From positions 811,001 to 875,000 of the forward strand of contig CANMJH010000002.1 in the NCBI GenBank assembly GCA_947498125.1: a stretch of DNA of 64,000 bases. Reading direction: 5' to 3'. The translations under genes were made by a program, and so were the position numbers. Numbering within the stretch: the stretch's first letter is position 1; each line of letters begins with the position of its first letter. Positions 32,438 through 41,150 of this stretch are shown here, one piece after another. The notes beneath the pieces are model-generated. The model ran no database searches, was not told the DNA's origin, and worked only from the letters and a program-made list of their open reading frames with translations. Origin of the DNA: an uncultured Nioella sp. Lineage in GTDB: Bacteria > Pseudomonadota > Alphaproteobacteria > Rhodobacterales > Rhodobacteraceae.

Positions 32438-34588
32438 ATGTCACATCGTGCCCTGCTTCTTGGCACTGCCGCAGCGCTTATCGCTGGCCCGGCTTTCGCG
32501 GATATGAATTTTAACCGCATCTCTTCTTTTCCGGTCGCGCTGAACGCGCCGGACGCTGAAGAAACGTCAGCCGAGATTATCGCGGCCAGCGATGACGGAA
32601 TGACGCTGATCTACACCGATAGCCCCGCAGAAGCGTTGGGCCTGATCGATATTACCGACCCGGCCAACCCTGTCGCCGCTGGTTTGATCGAACTGGACGG
32701 CGAACCAACTTCGGTGGCTGTATCTGGCGCGGTTGCTTATGCGGGCGTGAATACGTCAGCGGATTACATCAACACTTCGGGGCACCTTCTGGCGATCGAT
32801 ATGGCCTCTGGTGAAACCCTTGGTGATTGTGATCTGGGCGGTCAGCCCGACAGTGTTGCAGTTTCCCCCGATGGCACGTTTGTTGCTGTCGCCATTGAAA
32901 ACGAGCGCGACGAAGATCTTGGCGATGGCCGCACAGGTCAAATGCCTGCCGGGTTTGTCGACATCATTTCGATCACCGATGGCCGTTTGGATTGCGCAAG
33001 CATGATCATGGCGGATGTCACTGGTCTTGCCGATGTAGATCCAGCCGATCCTGAGCCTGAATATGTTTCGATCAATGCAGAAGGCGAGATTGTCGTCACG
33101 ATGCAGGAAAACAATCACATCGTTGTTCTTAATGCAGCTGGCGACGTTCTAAGCCATTTCTCGGCAGGGTCTGTTGACCTTTACGACATTGATGTCGATG
33201 AAGAGCGCGCCTTTGTTTACAATGGCACGCAGCTTGATCGCGTCCGCGAACCTGATGCGGTCACTTGGATCGACGACACGCATTTCGCCATCGCAAACGA
33301 AGGTGACATGGATGGTGGCAGCCGCGGTTGGACCATCTTCAATCAGGACGGCACTGTCGTTTACGAAAGCAACACCAGCTTTGAGCGCGCAATCATCGAA
33401 ATTGGTCATTATCCAGAGGGCCGTTCCGGCAACAAAGGTGTTGAGCCGGAATCTGTGACTTTTGGCCAGTTTGGCGACACGCCTTACGTCTTTGTTGGCG
33501 CCGAGCGCGCGTCGGTTGTGGGTGTTTACGACGTCACCGATCCCGCCGCTCCGGTGCTGGAACAACTGCTGCCCTCGGGTATCGGTCCAGAGGGTTATGT
33601 CACGATCCCAGCCCGCAATCTTTTGATTTCAGCCAATGAAGTTGACGGGCTGGAAGATGGTGCTGCACGCAGCCACGTCATGATTTTTGAATATCAGGAC
33701 GCTCCTGCAACTTATCCTCAGCTTACATCTTCTGGCATGGATGAGCTGACAGGTTGGGGCGCGATCTCGGGTATGGTTGCTGACGATGAAACTGGCCTGA
33801 TCTATGCGGTGAACGACAGCTACTATGCAATGCAGCCAACGATTTTTGTCATTGATCCATCGGTGGATGGCCCAAGTCAGATCATCGATGCGATCCGTGT
33901 GACGCGTGGCGGTCAACCTGCTCAACTGTTGGATATGGAAGGCATCACGCTGGACGGCGATGGCGGCTTCTGGATTGCGTCAGAGGGTCGTGCTGACCGT
34001 CTGGTTCCGCACGCGCTCTATCATGTTGGCGCAGATGGTGAGATTGAAGATTATGTAACCTTGCCTGCTGAACTGGCCGCCGTTCAGCGTCGGTTCGGGT
34101 TTGAAGGGATCACCATGATTGGTGATACGCTTTGGATGGCCGTACAGCGGTCATGGGACGACGATCCTGAAAACACTGTGAAACTTGTCGCTTATAACAC
34201 TGACACCGAAGAATGGGGTGCGGTGCATTACCAGACAACAGCGCCAGATCGCGGCTGGGTTGGTCTTTCAGAAATCGTTGCCCATGGCGATTACGTCTAC
34301 CTTATTGAGCGTGATAACCAGATTGGCGACCGTGCTGTAACCAAGATCGTTACCCGCGTTTCACTGGACCAAATGGTGCCCGCACCGCTTGGCGGCGACC
34401 TGCCGCTGGTAGAACAGGAACTGGTTGTTGACCTGATGCCATACCTGACCGCAACAGGCGGTTATGTTCTGGACAAGGTCGAAGGTCTTGCAATTTTTGA
34501 GGATGGCACAATGTGGATCAGCACCGATAATGACGGCGTTGATGATCATTCGGGCGAGACGATGTTCTTTGCCCTGGACCAGATGTAA
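32438..34588 (+). CDS. Exported beta-propeller protein with phytase-like esterase domain
   Basis: A 716-residue protein with the signal peptide MSHRALLLGTAAALIAGPAFA. Residues about 22-430 are repeating beta-propeller-like strands (GLIDITDPANPVAAGLIEL, DSVAVSPDGTFVAV, VVGVYDVTDPAAPVL). Residues about 440-716 resemble the phytase-like esterase domain (SGMDELTGWGAISGMVADDE, LDMEGITLDGDGGFWIASEG, FEGITMIGDTLWMAVQ, VEGLAIFEDGTMWISTDND). It is strongly acidic, as are many periplasmic marine proteins. It may hydrolyse phosphate esters, but no activity is proven for this family. AGGAG lies eight bases before the ATG; a Pho-box-like stretch is further upstream. Confidence 0.78.
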   Translation: MSHRALLLGTAAALIAGPAFADMNFNRISSFPVALNAPDAEETSAEIIAASDDGMTLIYTDSPAEALGLIDITDPANPVAAGLIELDGEPTSVAVSGAVAYAGVNTSADYINTSGHLLAIDMASGETLGDCDLGGQPDSVAVSPDGTFVAVAIENERDEDLGDGRTGQMPAGFVDIISITDGRLDCASMIMADVTGLADVDPADPEPEYVSINAEGEIVVTMQENNHIVVLNAAGDVLSHFSAGSVDLYDIDVDEERAFVYNGTQLDRVREPDAVTWIDDTHFAIANEGDMDGGSRGWTIFNQDGTVVYESNTSFERAIIEIGHYPEGRSGNKGVEPESVTFGQFGDTPYVFVGAERASVVGVYDVTDPAAPVLEQLLPSGIGPEGYVTIPARNLLISANEVDGLEDGAARSHVMIFEYQDAPATYPQLTSSGMDELTGWGAISGMVADDETGLIYAVNDSYYAMQPTIFVIDPSVDGPSQIIDAIRVTRGGQPAQLLDMEGITLDGDGGFWIASEGRADRLVPHALYHVGADGEIEDYVTLPAELAAVQRRFGFEGITMIGDTLWMAVQRSWDDDPENTVKLVAYNTDTEEWGAVHYQTTAPDRGWVGLSEIVAHGDYVYLIERDNQIGDRAVTKIVTRVSLDQMVPAPLGGDLPLVEQELVVDLMPYLTATGGYVLDKVEGLAIFEDGTMWISTDNDGVDDHSGETMFFALDQM

Positions 34589-34604
34589 CCGACGCTAAAT
34601 GATC

Positions 34605-34645
34605 AAAAAAAGGCCCCGGAAGAGCGATCTGCCGGGGCTTTTTTG
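34605..34645 (+). terminator. Rho-independent terminator
   Basis: AAAAAAGGCCCCGG and CCGGGGCTTTTTT pair (one bulged G) around AAGAGCGATCTG, with six T residues following, 17 bases after the phytase-like gene. Strong and well placed; the A-run could allow function from the other strand too, although no minus-strand gene approaches. Confidence 0.9.
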
Positions 34646-34786
34646 TCTACAGACCCCGGTGTGGTTTCTTGTTCGGCGGGCCAATCTTTCATGCGAATTC
34701 GTATATGAATTGTTAAAATATCGGCAATTTTCGTATGAACCTTGCGCCGCTATCTCTTTCACAATTCTGATGAAAGGAGACTTGAG

Positions 34787-35776
34787 ATGCTAGCGATGTC
34801 CTATTCGAAATATGGCGGCCCTGATGTGGTAAAGCCGATTATCATGAAACGCCCTGAGCCCGGCCCGGGAGAGGTGTTGGTTCGGGTTAAGGCCGCAGGC
34901 GTCACCACTGCGGATTGGCGGATCAGGGCCTCTGAATTTCCGGGTGGTCTGTGGTTGCTCGGGCGTTTGATGATGGGATTGTTTCGGCCAAAGCACTCTG
35001 TGCTGGGTGGCGACTTTGCTGGCGACGTGGCCGGGCTTGGCGAAGGTGTTACTAACTTTAGGCTGGGCGACCCGGTATTTGGCTTTAGCCAATTCGGCGC
35101 CCATGCCGAATATCTTGTGATGAAGGCAGATGGTGCAATTGCAAGGCGGCCTGCGGGCTTATCGGCATCTGGGGCGGCGGCTTTGCCATTTGGTGCAATC
35201 TGCGCATTGGATTTTTTGCAAAGAAAAGCTGACCTAAAGGCCGGGCAAAAAATCCTGATCCTTGGGGCCTCGGGCGGAGTTGGAAGCTATGCGGTGCAAA
35301 TTGCAAAATGGCTCGGGGCCGACGTTACGGCGGTTGCCAGCGGACCGAACCGCGATTTGGTGATTGGCTTGGGCGCAGACCATTTTATTGATTACACCCA
35401 CGATGATCCCGCTTCATTGCCTCAAGAATTCGACGTTGTTTTTGACACAATCGGTGCACTGAATTTTGCGCGGGCCCGGCGGATTTTGACCGCTAAGGGC
35501 CTCTTCCTTCCGCTCAATTTTGGATTGAAGGATGTTCTGCCAGCACTGCTGGCGCGAACCGGGCCACGCATGGTGCTGCATGTGAACGAGGACCGCCAAG
35601 AACAGGTCGAAGCGATTGCCGAGCTTGTCCAAAATGGGCACCTAAAACCGGTTATCGATCAAATTTATCCGTTCCGCTCAATTGCTGAGGCGTATTCCCA
35701 TGTCGAGTCTCGCCGGCGACGTGGCGCGATCATATTGGACGTGGCCGATCAGATGCCGAAAGAAAAGGTGGCCTGA
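34787..35776 (+). CDS. Zinc-free MDR oxidoreductase (quinone reductase-like)
   Basis: A 329-residue NADPH-dependent medium-chain dehydrogenase/reductase. The catalytic domain has [19 protein letters not shown] and [19 protein letters not shown]; the nucleotide-binding motif is [23 protein letters not shown] (in part), and [15 protein letters not shown] and GAIILDV follow. No structural zinc cysteines, so it belongs to the zeta-crystallin / NAD(P)-dependent alcohol dehydrogenase group that reduces quinones or enones. ATG at 34787 has AAGGAG seven bases upstream. It stands alone; the substrate is not predictable. Confidence 0.88.
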   Translation: MLAMSYSKYGGPDVVKPIIMKRPEPGPGEVLVRVKAAGVTTADWRIRASEFPGGLWLLGRLMMGLFRPKHSVLGGDFAGDVAGLGEGVTNFRLGDPVFGFSQFGAHAEYLVMKADGAIARRPAGLSASGAAALPFGAICALDFLQRKADLKAGQKILILGASGGVGSYAVQIAKWLGADVTAVASGPNRDLVIGLGADHFIDYTHDDPASLPQEFDVVFDTIGALNFARARRILTAKGLFLPLNFGLKDVLPALLARTGPRMVLHVNEDRQEQVEAIAELVQNGHLKPVIDQIYPFRSIAEAYSHVESRRRRGAIILDVADQMPKEKVA

Positions 35777-36014
35777 TCTATTCAATCCCGCAGGGCCGGG
35801 CGGGGTGAGGATTGCTGAAGGCCCCCCGTGCTTGCTTTTCTGCGGGACGGTTATGCCCCAAAGCCCCTCGCGGTTCAGCCGATTATACCCATTTAGCCAT
35901 ATTTCGCGCCATGTTTGGCGGCGTGCACGCTTAAGGCTGCGTCATGTGCCCTCTGGATTTCTGCGATGCAGCGGGATATTGCGGTGCGAAGGGGAGCATT
36001 TGGAGGACAGTCCA
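35777..36014. other. Spacer before panB
   Basis: About 240 bases between the MDR gene and panB. It should hold the panBC promoter; no convincing -35/-10 pair, small ORF with ribosome binding site or RNA structure was recognised. GGAGGA close to the panB ATG is the only clear signal. Confidence 0.3.
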
Positions 36015-36848
36015 ATGAGCGCAACGGCCAAGAAAATGGCGCCGATGCCGGCAGATATTCTGGCACAAAAGGGCGGTACGCCGCTGGTGGTTCTAACCGC
36101 GTATACAACGCCGGTTGCCCAGCTGACCGATCCGCATTGCGACATCGTTTTGGTGGGGGACAGCGTCGGCATGGTGCTGCACGGGCTCAGCTCGACCATT
36201 GGAGTCACCATGGAGATGATGGTGATGCATGGCGCTGCGGTTAAACGCGGCCTGCAAAATGCGATGATGGTCATCGATATGCCCTTTGGCAGCTACGAAG
36301 AAAGCCCCGAGCAAGCCTTTCGTAATGCCGCAACGCTAATGCGGGAAACGGGTGCGGCGGCGGTGAAGCTGGAAGGCGGCGTCGCGATGGCCGACACCAT
36401 CCGCCATCTTACATCGCGCTCTATCCCTGTTATGGCGCATATCGGTCTGACGCCTCAGGCGATCAACACGCTAGGCGGCTACAAAGTTCAGGGACGCGGC
36501 GAGGATCGCAAGCGGGTCATGGATGATGCCAAAGCTGTCGCTGAAGCAGGAGCGTTTTCAGTCGTTCTGGAAAAAGTGCCCGCCAATCTTGCGGATGAAA
36601 TCACGGCAGAAATCCCGATTCCAACGATTGGTATTGGTGCCTCGGCGGGCTGTGATGGTCAGGTTCTTGTCGTTGATGACATGCTAGGGCTATTCACGGC
36701 GTTCAAACCAAAATTCGCCAAGCGATACGCGACTTTGGGCGAAGATGCTGACGCTGCGATTGCGGCCTACGCCAGCGAAGTGCGCGCGCGTACATTCCCC
36801 GCGGCCGAGCATGTCTTTGGCGACGCAATCCCGGAAAAAAAGAAATGA
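36015..36848 (+). CDS. panB: 3-methyl-2-oxobutanoate hydroxymethyltransferase
   Basis: A 277-residue TIM-barrel enzyme making ketopantoate for pantothenate and CoA. It shows the Mg-binding [63 protein letters not shown] (in part), [13 protein letters not shown] and [20 protein letters not shown] is nine bases before the ATG at 36015; the open frame upstream (from 35682) has no family similarity. panC overlaps by ATGA. Confidence 0.97.
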   Translation: MSATAKKMAPMPADILAQKGGTPLVVLTAYTTPVAQLTDPHCDIVLVGDSVGMVLHGLSSTIGVTMEMMVMHGAAVKRGLQNAMMVIDMPFGSYEESPEQAFRNAATLMRETGAAAVKLEGGVAMADTIRHLTSRSIPVMAHIGLTPQAINTLGGYKVQGRGEDRKRVMDDAKAVAEAGAFSVVLEKVPANLADEITAEIPIPTIGIGASAGCDGQVLVVDDMLGLFTAFKPKFAKRYATLGEDADAAIAAYASEVRARTFPAAEHVFGDAIPEKKK

Positions 36849-37690
36849 GAGCGCCGATTATTCGCAGCAAATCCGAGCTGCAGAACCTGACGCGCGGTTG
36901 GCGGCAGGCCGGTGAGGTTATTGGCGTTGTCCCGACAATGGGCGCGCTACATGATGGGCATCTCAGCCTTGTGGCTGCAGCGAAAGAGGGGTCAGATCGG
37001 GTGATCGTGACGATCTTCGTGAACCCTAAGCAATTCAATGATCCCAAAGATCTGGAAAACTATCCGCGGACCGAGAACGAAGATGCACGCAAGTTAGAAC
37101 GCTTTGAGATCGACGCGATCTATGTTCCGGGTCCTGACCAAATCTATCCCGAAGGGTTTGACACCACGGTGTCGGTTTCGGGTGTCGCCGATGAGCTGGA
37201 AGGTGAAAAGCGCCCTGGACACTTTGATGGCGTGGCAACAGTTGTGACTAAACTATTCACTCAAACCATGGCCGAAAAAGCCTTTTTTGGCGAAAAGGAT
37301 TATCAGCAATTACAGGTCGTTACGCAACTTTCCCGCGATCTGGACCTTGGGGTTGAGGTTGTTGGTTGCCCGACCATCCGCGAAGAGGACGGCCTTGCCA
37401 TGTCCTCGCGCAACTTGCTTTTGTCAGACCGGGCACGGGTTCGCGCCCCTCGGTTGAATGAGGCGATGGAACGGGCGGCAGAACGGATCGTCGCAGGCGA
37501 GCCCGTCGAGACCGTTTTGGCCGAAGCACGGGCCGAAATCCTGGCGGCAGAGTTCAATGACGTCGAATATCTTGAGCTGCGCAGCATTGGCACGCTGAAA
37601 CCCGTGACGGATGGCAAGCTGCCCGCGCGGCTTTTGGCGGCTGCCCCTTTGGCCGGGGTTCGCCTGATCGATAATATCGCGGTGGGCTAG
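36845..37690 (+). CDS. panC: Pantothenate synthetase
   Basis: A 281-residue ligase joining pantoate and beta-alanine with ATP. The HIGH-like site is [37 protein letters not shown] (in part) follows, then [21 protein letters not shown] and the KMSKS-like [10 protein letters not shown]. Complete. Start overlaps the panB stop, so the pair is coupled. It converges on the XRE regulator with a shared stop region. Confidence 0.97.
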   Translation: MRAPIIRSKSELQNLTRGWRQAGEVIGVVPTMGALHDGHLSLVAAAKEGSDRVIVTIFVNPKQFNDPKDLENYPRTENEDARKLERFEIDAIYVPGPDQIYPEGFDTTVSVSGVADELEGEKRPGHFDGVATVVTKLFTQTMAEKAFFGEKDYQQLQVVTQLSRDLDLGVEVVGCPTIREEDGLAMSSRNLLLSDRARVRAPRLNEAMERAAERIVAGEPVETVLAEARAEILAAEFNDVEYLELRSIGTLKPVTDGKLPARLLAAAPLAGVRLIDNIAVG

Positions 37691-38439
37691 GCCGTCAGCA
37701 CCTGTTTCGTGGCGTCATCTGCCGGGAATAGCAATTCAATACGAAGTTCGGACAGCGCGATGTCTTCGGCGCTGCCGAATTGCGCCAGGGTCGAGAAAAA
37801 GCTGAGCTTTTGGCCGCCGACATTTAGGATTGCGGGCAGGAACGGGGGCAGGGGCCCATCAATCTGCCTGCTTTCCGGGATCATCGCGGGCAAACGCTCC
37901 ATCGCGTTTTCAAGTACCGGATCACCGCCAAAATGCGCGCTTTCAAGGCGCAGGCGGGTTAAGGTATGGGCCGCAACCTCTTCCATATTTACGATGCTGG
38001 CTTGTAGATCGGGATTGCCGAGATAGGCGGCAAGCAAGTTGTCCCCTTGTGCCAAACCAACCGCCCCAAGCAGGGATTCGGCTGGCGGGTTCAGCGCGGT
38101 GAGGGTCCAGTGACGGTCGAGCGCAAAGCCGGGATACGGCGCGTGCCGGTCCAGCATCCATGCAATCGCCTCGCGCGCCGGGGTCATTTCAGCGTCCGAT
38201 AGCTGCCGCCTTACGAAAGCGGGGGCAAAGCCCGCAGCAGCCAACATCTGATTTCCAATCTCTCGCGGGAGATCCAGATGGCGCGCAAGCATCATCACCA
38301 TCGGCTGACTAGGTCGGGCCCGCCCAGTTTCCAAAAATGAGATATGCCGCGCCGAAACATTTGCGGTCATCGCCAGATCCAGCTGACTAAGGCGGCGTTT
38401 CTGGCGCCAAGTTTTTAGGGCCGTGCCGAATTGGGACAT
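37687..38439 (-). CDS. XRE-family regulator with MmyB-like ligand domain
   Basis: A 250-residue regulator. The HTH at residues about 5-60 reads LKTWRQKRRLSQLDLAMTAN and ISFLETGRARPSQPMV; the rest matches the MmyB-like (PAS-related) domain often annotated after it, with DRHWTLTALNPPAESLLGAVG and the late [15 protein letters not shown]. In actinobacteria such proteins regulate neighbouring dehydrogenases. ATG at 38439 is chosen since the HTH starts directly; an upstream in-frame ATG at 38547 gives a non-homologous leader. It is divergent from the small membrane gene at 38571, a possible target. Confidence 0.9.
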   Translation of the reverse strand: MSQFGTALKTWRQKRRLSQLDLAMTANVSARHISFLETGRARPSQPMVMMLARHLDLPREIGNQMLAAAGFAPAFVRRQLSDAEMTPAREAIAWMLDRHAPYPGFALDRHWTLTALNPPAESLLGAVGLAQGDNLLAAYLGNPDLQASIVNMEEVAAHTLTRLRLESAHFGGDPVLENAMERLPAMIPESRQIDGPLPPFLPAILNVGGQKLSFFSTLAQFGSAEDIALSELRIELLFPADDATKQVLTA

Positions 38440-38570
38440 GCGTGCGCTCCGTTGTGATTGAGAAAGAGCATAGCAGGTTTCTGGCGCATGACCCTTACCT
38501 CTGAGGTAATTGTTTTGATGACGTCCTTTGGTGCAAACCGCCCTCAAACACGCAAAATGGAGGGCCGAGA

Positions 38571-38906
38571 ATGGCTAGATTACAGATATTGCTGGGCGTC
38601 ATGGTTGCTGGGATGCTTGCCTATACCGGCGCGGTCATATTGCGCGAAGGTATTGATTTCATTGCGCCCTTTGTGGCGGCGATCCTGTCACTGACATGGG
38701 TCGGGCAATTCACATTTGATTTTGCCTGCTACCTGATCCTTTCGGCGCTTTGGGTTATGTGGCGTCACGCGTTCTCTGCTACGGGCGTTGCGCTCGGTGC
38801 CGCCTGCGGACTTTTCGGCTTTGCGGTTTTCGCGCCTTATTTGTTGGTGATCAGCCTAAGGACGCAGACGCTGAGGGCGCTGGTTTTGGGTGGGCAACGG
38901 ACATAA
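38571..38906 (+). CDS. Small four-helix membrane protein, unknown
   Basis: A 111-residue protein with about three or four hydrophobic helices (LQILLGVMVAGMLAYTGAVIL, FIAPFVAAILSLTWVGQ, YLILSALWVMWRHAF, ALGAACGLFGFAVFAPYLLVI). The ending resembles the layout of DUF2834 proteins (a helix, a charged turn, then a PYLLVISLR-type helix), but the match is not secure. AGGGCCGAGA lies before the ATG. It is divergent from the XRE regulator gene and may be controlled by it. Function unknown. Confidence 0.6.
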   Translation: MARLQILLGVMVAGMLAYTGAVILREGIDFIAPFVAAILSLTWVGQFTFDFACYLILSALWVMWRHAFSATGVALGAACGLFGFAVFAPYLLVISLRTQTLRALVLGGQRT

Positions 38907-38908
38907 AA

Positions 38909-38935
38909 CCGGCCTTGGGCAAATTCTGAGGCCGG
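38909..38935 (+). terminator. Hairpin after the small membrane gene
   Basis: CCGGCCT (38909-38915) and AGGCCGG (38929-38935) pair perfectly around a 13-base loop, followed by ATTATTG. The U-run is weak, so it is a plausible but unproven terminator. The following 190 bases to the M20 gene hold no gene that I can support. Confidence 0.45.
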
Positions 38936-39125
38936 ATTATTGATGCATTGCAGGTGTCATGGCGGCACCCCTGCAGCAATCAAAAGATGCGTCTTTGCGC
39001 TCGGTAAGACAGTCGAACCAATGCGGAATCGGCGTGGATTTTGCAGCGGTCGTGCCCAGAATAGTTCCGATGATTTGCACGAAAGGTTTGAATACAGAGC
39101 GGTTTTTTGCAATCCCTACTTCTGG

Positions 39126-40388
39126 CTAAAGAAGTTCCTTCATCGTCAGCGCCATGACTTTGGCACTGTCCAGCATATCCTGAACACCCACCCATTCATC
39201 GGGCTGATGGGCAAGGTCCAGAATGCCGGGGCCATAAGCGATACAGTTCTTTAGCTTGCCGATCCGGTCGATGTGTTTCTGGTCATATGTGCCGGGAGAA
39301 ACGACAAATTGCGCCTGCGTGTTAAGGACCTTTTCAATCGCGGCGCTCACGGTTTTGACGACGGGCGCGTCTTCTTCAGTCATGGTTGGTTGGACCTCGA
39401 AAAGATCGCGGATCTCGTAGCTGAAATTGGGCCGCGTCTTTTTGAGTTGCTCCAGAAGGGACGTGATCTCTGCTTTGACCTCAGGCAGTTTCTCTTCCAT
39501 CAAAAAGCGCCGGTCCAAAACGATGCGGCAGCGATCTGCGACGCAGGCTGAGGGGAGGCCAGTATAGTCAGGATCTTGTTCCGCCTCACCCCCATGTATC
39601 GAGTTGATATTGAGCGTCGATTGCTTTGCCCCTTCGGGCACAACCGGCATTGCAGTGCGTTTTTCGGCCAATGCGGGATAAAGCACCTGTTCAATCTTTT
39701 CCAAAACGGCACCCATATGCCGGATTGCGCTATCGCCGAGAAACGGCATCGATCCGTGGGCGATGCGACCGTGTGTTTCAACTTCAGCCCACCACACACC
39801 GCGATGACCCAAACATATGCGGTCTTTGTTCAACGGTTCGGGAATGATCACATGTTGAACGCGAGCAGGGTCAAAATAGCCGTGCTCGGCCAGATACGCG
39901 ACGCCGCCGAAACCGCCGGATTCTTCGTCAGCTGTGGCACTAATCTCAATAGCACCTGCATAATCGGGATAGGTGGCGATAAACGCCTCGGCCGCAATGA
40001 TCGAGGCGGCAAGACCGCCCTTCATATCACACGCACCACGACCATAGATGCGCCCGTCTTTTAGCTCTCCGCCGAAAGGGTCCGTTGTCCATCCATGCCC
40101 GACTTCAACGACATCGTGGTGGCTGTTAAAATGGATGCAGTCACCGGTACTGGCCCCTTCGTGACGCGCGACAAGGTTCCAGCGGGGGTGGGTGTCGCTG
40201 TCGGCTGGGGCGCCAAAGGCGCGGATCAGTTCAGTTTTGAAACCACTTTTGGCCAGCCGCGCAGCAAGATAATCGCAAATCTCACGATAATTTCGGCCCG
40301 GCGGGTTCAGTGTGGGAATGCGGATCAGATCCTGTGTCAAGGTGATCAAATCAGATTCGCGCGCGGTGATGGCATCGGAAAGGGTCAT
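39126..40388 (-). CDS. M20-family deacetylase (ArgE/DapE-like)
   Basis: A 420-residue zinc amidohydrolase of the acetylornithine deacetylase / succinyl-diaminopimelate desuccinylase group. Metal ligands are in FNSHHDVVEVGHGWTTDPF (His), YGRGACDMKGGLAAS (bridging Asp) and SATADEESGGFGG (catalytic Glu and ligand Glu), with RCRIVLDRRFL in the dimer domain and SPGTYDQKHI near the end. The substrate is not predictable; relatives remove acyl groups from amino acids. It is not the allantoate-amidohydrolase type, which shares the fold but is recognised by other motifs. ATG at 40388 opens the conserved region; upstream codons are not similar. Confidence 0.88.
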   Translation of the reverse strand: MTLSDAITARESDLITLTQDLIRIPTLNPPGRNYREICDYLAARLAKSGFKTELIRAFGAPADSDTHPRWNLVARHEGASTGDCIHFNSHHDVVEVGHGWTTDPFGGELKDGRIYGRGACDMKGGLAASIIAAEAFIATYPDYAGAIEISATADEESGGFGGVAYLAEHGYFDPARVQHVIIPEPLNKDRICLGHRGVWWAEVETHGRIAHGSMPFLGDSAIRHMGAVLEKIEQVLYPALAEKRTAMPVVPEGAKQSTLNINSIHGGEAEQDPDYTGLPSACVADRCRIVLDRRFLMEEKLPEVKAEITSLLEQLKKTRPNFSYEIRDLFEVQPTMTEEDAPVVKTVSAAIEKVLNTQAQFVVSPGTYDQKHIDRIGKLKNCIAYGPGILDLAHQPDEWVGVQDMLDSAKVMALTMKELL

Positions 40389-40502
40389 GGCGCCACTTTG
40401 GCGAGCGGGGGATGATGCCGCAAGCCCTCGCTTGGGGCTTGGAGCGACAAGCCGAAGAGGGTAGGGAGGAAGGAGCTGTTCTTTGCACGAGGTTAGGCCG
40501 CG

Positions 40503-41111
40503 ATGAGATGGGCCCGTTGGATTATTCTGCTTTTGATCGCCGCCATCATCGGTGCGTTCTTGCACTACACGCTGCCACAACGCGACGTGGTCCGTATTGT
40601 TGAAACGACCGAAGTTCGGCAAAGCTTTTCTTGGCGCAACCGAATGTTTTTCACGGGCGGCGACAGCGGGGCAGAGGGCAACCTAGAGCCACGCGATATT
40701 CGCTTTATCCGAACAATTCGCGAAAACGGCGCGCCATCGGTTTACCGCAATGAGGATACCGGGCTTTTTGGCTGGCCGCCCTATTTCAAGACCGGCAGTG
40801 AGGACCTGCAAACCGAGATGAGTGCGCTGGTCTCAAATGAAGAGGCGCCGCGGTGGGTTGTCGTCACGCATTATGGCTGGCGGTCAAACTGGTTGTCGAT
40901 TTATCCAAATGCAGTGGCTGTACGTGAAGTCGACGGGCCGGATGTCTCTTTGTTACCTTGGCTCAATATCCTGATATTGTTCGGTGTTGTTGTGCTGCTG
41001 TTGGCGCTCTGGCGGTTATGGGAACGGTTTGAGGATCGAGTGATAGACCCGATTGTCGATTGGATTCTTGTGCGCTGGGCAAAGTTGAAAGACCGGGTTT
41101 CCGGCCGGTAA
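40503..41111 (+). CDS. DUF1523 family membrane protein
   Basis: A 202-residue protein with an N-terminal membrane helix (WIILLLIAAIIGAFLHYTLP), a central soluble domain with RDVVRIVETTEVR and VVVTHYGWRSNWLSIYPNAV, and a second helix near residues 145-165 (LNILILFGVVVLLLALWRLW). This is the DUF1523 pattern, common in Rhodobacteraceae; the function is unknown. The gene faces the M20 gene divergently and converges on the ALDH gene. Confidence 0.88.
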   Translation: MRWARWIILLLIAAIIGAFLHYTLPQRDVVRIVETTEVRQSFSWRNRMFFTGGDSGAEGNLEPRDIRFIRTIRENGAPSVYRNEDTGLFGWPPYFKTGSEDLQTEMSALVSNEEAPRWVVVTHYGWRSNWLSIYPNAVAVREVDGPDVSLLPWLNILILFGVVVLLLALWRLWERFEDRVIDPIVDWILVRWAKLKDRVSGR

Positions 41112-41150
41112 CATGTTCCGCCATTGCAGTAAGAATTTGGGCGCCCCCGT

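Noticed and set aside
35682-36014. In-frame extension of panB by 111 codons
   Set aside because: The added sequence overlaps the end of the MDR gene and lacks similarity to PanB; the ATG at 36015 has an excellent ribosome binding site.
39126-40388. M20 enzyme considered as the missing allantoate amidohydrolase
   Set aside because: Its motifs (SATADEESGGFGG, RCRIVLDRRFL) fit the ArgE/DapE group and it is far from the purine genes; the assignment would be a guess.
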